Assembly (NCBI GenBank): GCA_022824205.1
Contig: JAJEAI010000093.1
Span: 1 to 54,815, forward strand
Direction of reading: 5' to 3'
DNA length: 54,815 nucleotides
DNA from: Candidatus Binatia bacterium
GTDB lineage: Bacteria; Desulfobacterota; Binatia; UBA9968; JAJDTQ01
Shown: positions 53,096-54,815 of the stretch, piece by piece
Layout: each line of letters opens with the position of its first letter
How positions within the stretch are numbered: position 1 is the first letter of the stretch
Made by a program: the position numbers and the translations under genes
The notes under the pieces: model-generated
The model's database searches: none
Seen by the model: the letters and a program-made list of their open reading frames with translations, nothing else
Told to the model about the DNA's origin: nothing

Positions 53096-54235
53096 CTATT
53101 GCCCGTCCTCTACCACGTCATTCTCGCGAATGACGTCTGCGATAACGGGGTTCAATAGATGCCAACGTTGCCCGATTCGCTCAAGATCACCCTTTATTAT
53201 GACGGGGGCCTTCTCCTTGTGGGCCAAAATCGCCCGCTCATAGTCCGATTGCCGTAGTACAGTCTTTACAGATTGATTCCGGCCCTCAATGAACGCTAGC
53301 AGAGTCACCGTCCCGTCTACCTCCGCCTCGTCACGGGCCAGCGTCCGTACGATACCAAAGATGTCCACATCTGGACGCGGTTCGCGGTCACGAAACGAAC
53401 GCGCGGCTTCCCGCAAGACAGGAACATCTGAACCGGAGAAACGGACAACGTTTCGCGCAACACTTACCGGACGAGTCCGAGCCCATGTAATACTGACGTT
53501 CAAGGAAGGGAATGGGTCTATGACCTCTACAAGAGCCTCGCACAAGTTGGCGCTCACCCCCAGTTCGACCGCCCTTGCGAAGGCATCCGCCTCTCCTCCG
53601 ACCGTTCGTTCGGCAGCCTCACGAGTTGCGGCGAGTGCACTGGCCAGACGTTTCGTAATTTGCCGCTCAAACGGATCGTCGTCTAAAGCCACTTCGTCAA
53701 TAAGCGCGTGCTGAATTACGGGTGGGACTACGGGACTCAGGAGCGTCACTACGAAACTCCCCTGTTCAGTCTGTCCCAAGCGAACCTGCTCCAGATAGGT
53801 GTTCGCTTCCTTGTTCGCCCCGACCCTGTAGACGCGCTGAGGGTTCTGCACCGAACAGGCCGCGGCCAAGAGCATATCGCGAGCCCCGTGCATAAGCCGG
53901 ACGCCGTCACTGGCGGTCACGCTTCCGTCTTCCCCCTCCGAGGCTCGGACCCTGATTACATCGCGATCGGCGGTAACCAAGTCACGGTAAAGCGCCAACT
54001 CGTCAAGCTCGGCTGCATTAGCAAAGATTTCCAAAAGGCGTGACACCACGCTGGCATAGTCCCCAAGGGACTGATGCCGAGGCAGAAGAATCTCAGGCAA
54101 CCCCTCCGCCGTATAGACATCGGAATGATCCCCATACGTCCCGGTTTTGGTCCAACCGAAACTGCGTGCGTAAGCGGACAGAGCCCCTGGGGAGATTTCG
54201 CTCAAGGCCTTCCTGTCCCGGATGTTGGCGATCAT
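53096..54235 (-). CDS. Uncharacterised 379-aa protein coupled to a DUF4365 gene
   Basis: I do not recognise a characterised domain. The N-terminus (IRDRKALSEISPGALSAYAR, then GWTKTGTYGDHSDVYT) resembles substrate- or nucleotide-recognition modules, without clear motifs. The middle is helical and rich in acidic residues. The C-terminal 80 residues (VTLLAFIEGRNQSVKTVLRQ, then PVIIKGDLERIGQRWHL) could form a small beta-barrel. No membrane segment or signal is present. Its ATG overlaps the upstream DUF4365 stop by four bases, implying a two-protein system, possibly defence. Confidence 0.7.
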   Translation of the reverse strand: MIANIRDRKALSEISPGALSAYARSFGWTKTGTYGDHSDVYTAEGLPEILLPRHQSLGDYASVVSRLLEIFANAAELDELALYRDLVTADRDVIRVRASEGEDGSVTASDGVRLMHGARDMLLAAACSVQNPQRVYRVGANKEANTYLEQVRLGQTEQGSFVVTLLSPVVPPVIQHALIDEVALDDDPFERQITKRLASALAATREAAERTVGGEADAFARAVELGVSANLCEALVEVIDPFPSLNVSITWARTRPVSVARNVVRFSGSDVPVLREAARSFRDREPRPDVDIFGIVRTLARDEAEVDGTVTLLAFIEGRNQSVKTVLRQSDYERAILAHKEKAPVIIKGDLERIGQRWHLLNPVIADVIRENDVVEDGQ

Positions 54236-54693
54236 GTGATCTTTCCCCCTCGTGATTGCTCCATTAGGGCACGCAATCCTTCAATGTCAAAGCGATTTTC
54301 TGGGGGTATGTGGACGGTAACGGATGACCGATTCGGCTTCTCTTCATGGCCCGCAAGGCTAAGCCAAAAGGCACACCGTCGTAGCACCAGTTCTTCCTCG
54401 GTGATTGTCATCCAATCGCCCCGTTCCGCCGGCAGGTCAAGCACGACGAGAAGTCTCGGCGTTTGAGTGTCGATGCGCAACAGATCGTAGTTCCGTTGCT
54501 TCAATGGAAAGTGGAAAAATCCGTCCGCGGCCTTCTTCAAATTGACGGTGGCCTTTAGCTGCAGATCCAGCGTGGGTCGCATGTCGCCTCCCGCGTGTAT
54601 CCGGAGATCGACACCATCCCGATCCAGTTCACAGGTGCCCGTGACGTAACCTGCCCGTACTGCCACAGCCTGCACATCACTGCTGTCCCACAA
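54232..54693 (-). CDS. DUF4365 nuclease-fold protein
   Basis: This 153-aa protein matches DUF4365, whose core ELDRDGVDLRI ... LDLQLKAT is a PD-(D/E)xK-like arrangement (Asp, then Gln-x-Lys). DUF4365 domains occur in defence-associated proteins. The first codon is a TTG, and the N-terminus is shorter than usual; upstream in-frame sequence runs only 14 codons to a TGA. The insertion-like sequence beginning about 10 bp upstream may have removed the original promoter and start. Confidence 0.72.
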   Translation of the reverse strand: MWDSSDVQAVAVRAGYVTGTCELDRDGVDLRIHAGGDMRPTLDLQLKATVNLKKAADGFFHFPLKQRNYDLLRIDTQTPRLLVVLDLPAERGDWMTITEEELVLRRCAFWLSLAGHEEKPNRSSVTVHIPPENRFDIEGLRALMEQSRGGKIT

Positions 54694-54702
54694 GAAATAC
54701 GA

Positions 54703-54815
54703 ATGAGGAGGACCTGAAGAGCTCCGTCATGCTATGATGGCAATTGCAAAACCCATCGTAGGAGGAGGTTCAGGTCCATGGCGTACAATCATACCGTAAT
54801 GGGGCAAATACTCAA
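54703..54815 (+). mobile_element. Left end of a probable IS4-type insertion sequence (cut by window edge)
   Basis: An 8- or 9-bp inverted pair GGACCTGAA (54710-54718) and TTCAGGTCC (54769-54777) flanks a leader containing the palindrome CAATTG. GGAGGAGG at 54761-54768 precedes an ATG at 54778 that opens MAYNHTVMGQIL, like the first residues of DUF4372-containing IS4-family transposases (MAYHNTVFxQLLK). The true outer end of the element cannot be fixed here. Confidence 0.6.
54778..54815 (+). CDS. IS4-family transposase, N-terminal fragment at window end
   Basis: Only 12 codons are visible, MAYNHTVMGQIL and continuing past the edge. The sequence agrees with the start of DUF4372/IS4 transposases, and the ribosome-binding site is strong. 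The remainder lies outside the window. Confidence 0.6.
   Translation, partial: MAYNHTVMGQIL

Overview
The window is a GC-rich bacterial chromosome segment with dense coding on both strands. TRAP, TAXI and Bug-type solute-binding proteins, LLM flavin oxidoreductases, xanthine-dehydrogenase-type molybdoenzymes, PF04909 amidohydrolases and a LysW carrier-protein operon suggest an uncultivated, metabolically versatile heterotroph, perhaps of the Deltaproteobacteria/Tectomicrobia/Binatota grade. That placement is inference from gene content; there is no rRNA gene. Two dispersed palindrome families occur in the intergenic gaps.

Layout. (1) 0.2-2.4 kb: lysW-lysX-lysY on the minus strand, part of carrier-protein lysine (or arginine) biosynthesis. 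(2) 2.8-7.1 kb: class III aminotransferase, amidohydrolase and aldehyde dehydrogenase, minus strand. (3) 7.3-10.6 kb: RNase HI, a DUF4143 ATPase, a YchF-like GTPase and a small DUF2628 membrane protein, plus strand. (4) 10.6-14.3 kb: a complete TRAP transporter operon (dctP-dctQ-dctM) ending in an AAC(3)-fold acetyltransferase. (5) 14.7-24.4 kb: AmpG-like permease, TypA, a TAXI-like protein, an oligopeptide ABC importer without its ATPases, and a strongly diverged EPSP-synthase homologue. (6) 24.5-27.0 kb: remains of a zinc-homeostasis locus. zur and a COG0523 GTPase gene, divergent, have both lost their 5' ends at one junction; they are followed by DUF1636 and cytochrome c' genes. The block is bracketed by 37-bp direct repeats.

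(7) 27.2-40.7 kb is a defence island. It holds a vapBC-type pair, a DUF4143 ATPase inserted beside a truncated PIN-toxin gene, and a composite minus-strand operon: hsdM, a HEPN toxin, an MNT nucleotidyltransferase fused to HsdS, a SIR2-domain protein, a frameshifted DUF6978 gene, DUF1828 and hsdR. A second vapBC pair and tRNA-Ser(UGA) close the island. The antitoxin half of a HEPN/MNT toxin-antitoxin module is covalently part of the type I specificity subunit, and a putative NAD-consuming effector sits in the same translationally coupled operon. This is the most interesting system in the window.

(8) 41.0-53.0 kb: a class II aldolase-like gene, then an eight-gene minus-strand catabolic operon running gntR, VOC protein, dihydroxyphthalate-decarboxylase-like protein, LLM oxidoreductase, gentisate dioxygenase-like cupin protein, molybdoenzyme, Bug receptor, molybdoenzyme. 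A divergent amidohydrolase gene lies across a promoter region carrying four GTNNAC half-palindromes. The set suggests uptake, hydroxylation and ring cleavage of an aromatic or heteroaromatic acid. (9) 53.1-54.8 kb: a coupled pair (unknown 379-aa protein and DUF4365 nuclease-like protein) with the start of an IS4-type transposase gene at the window edge.
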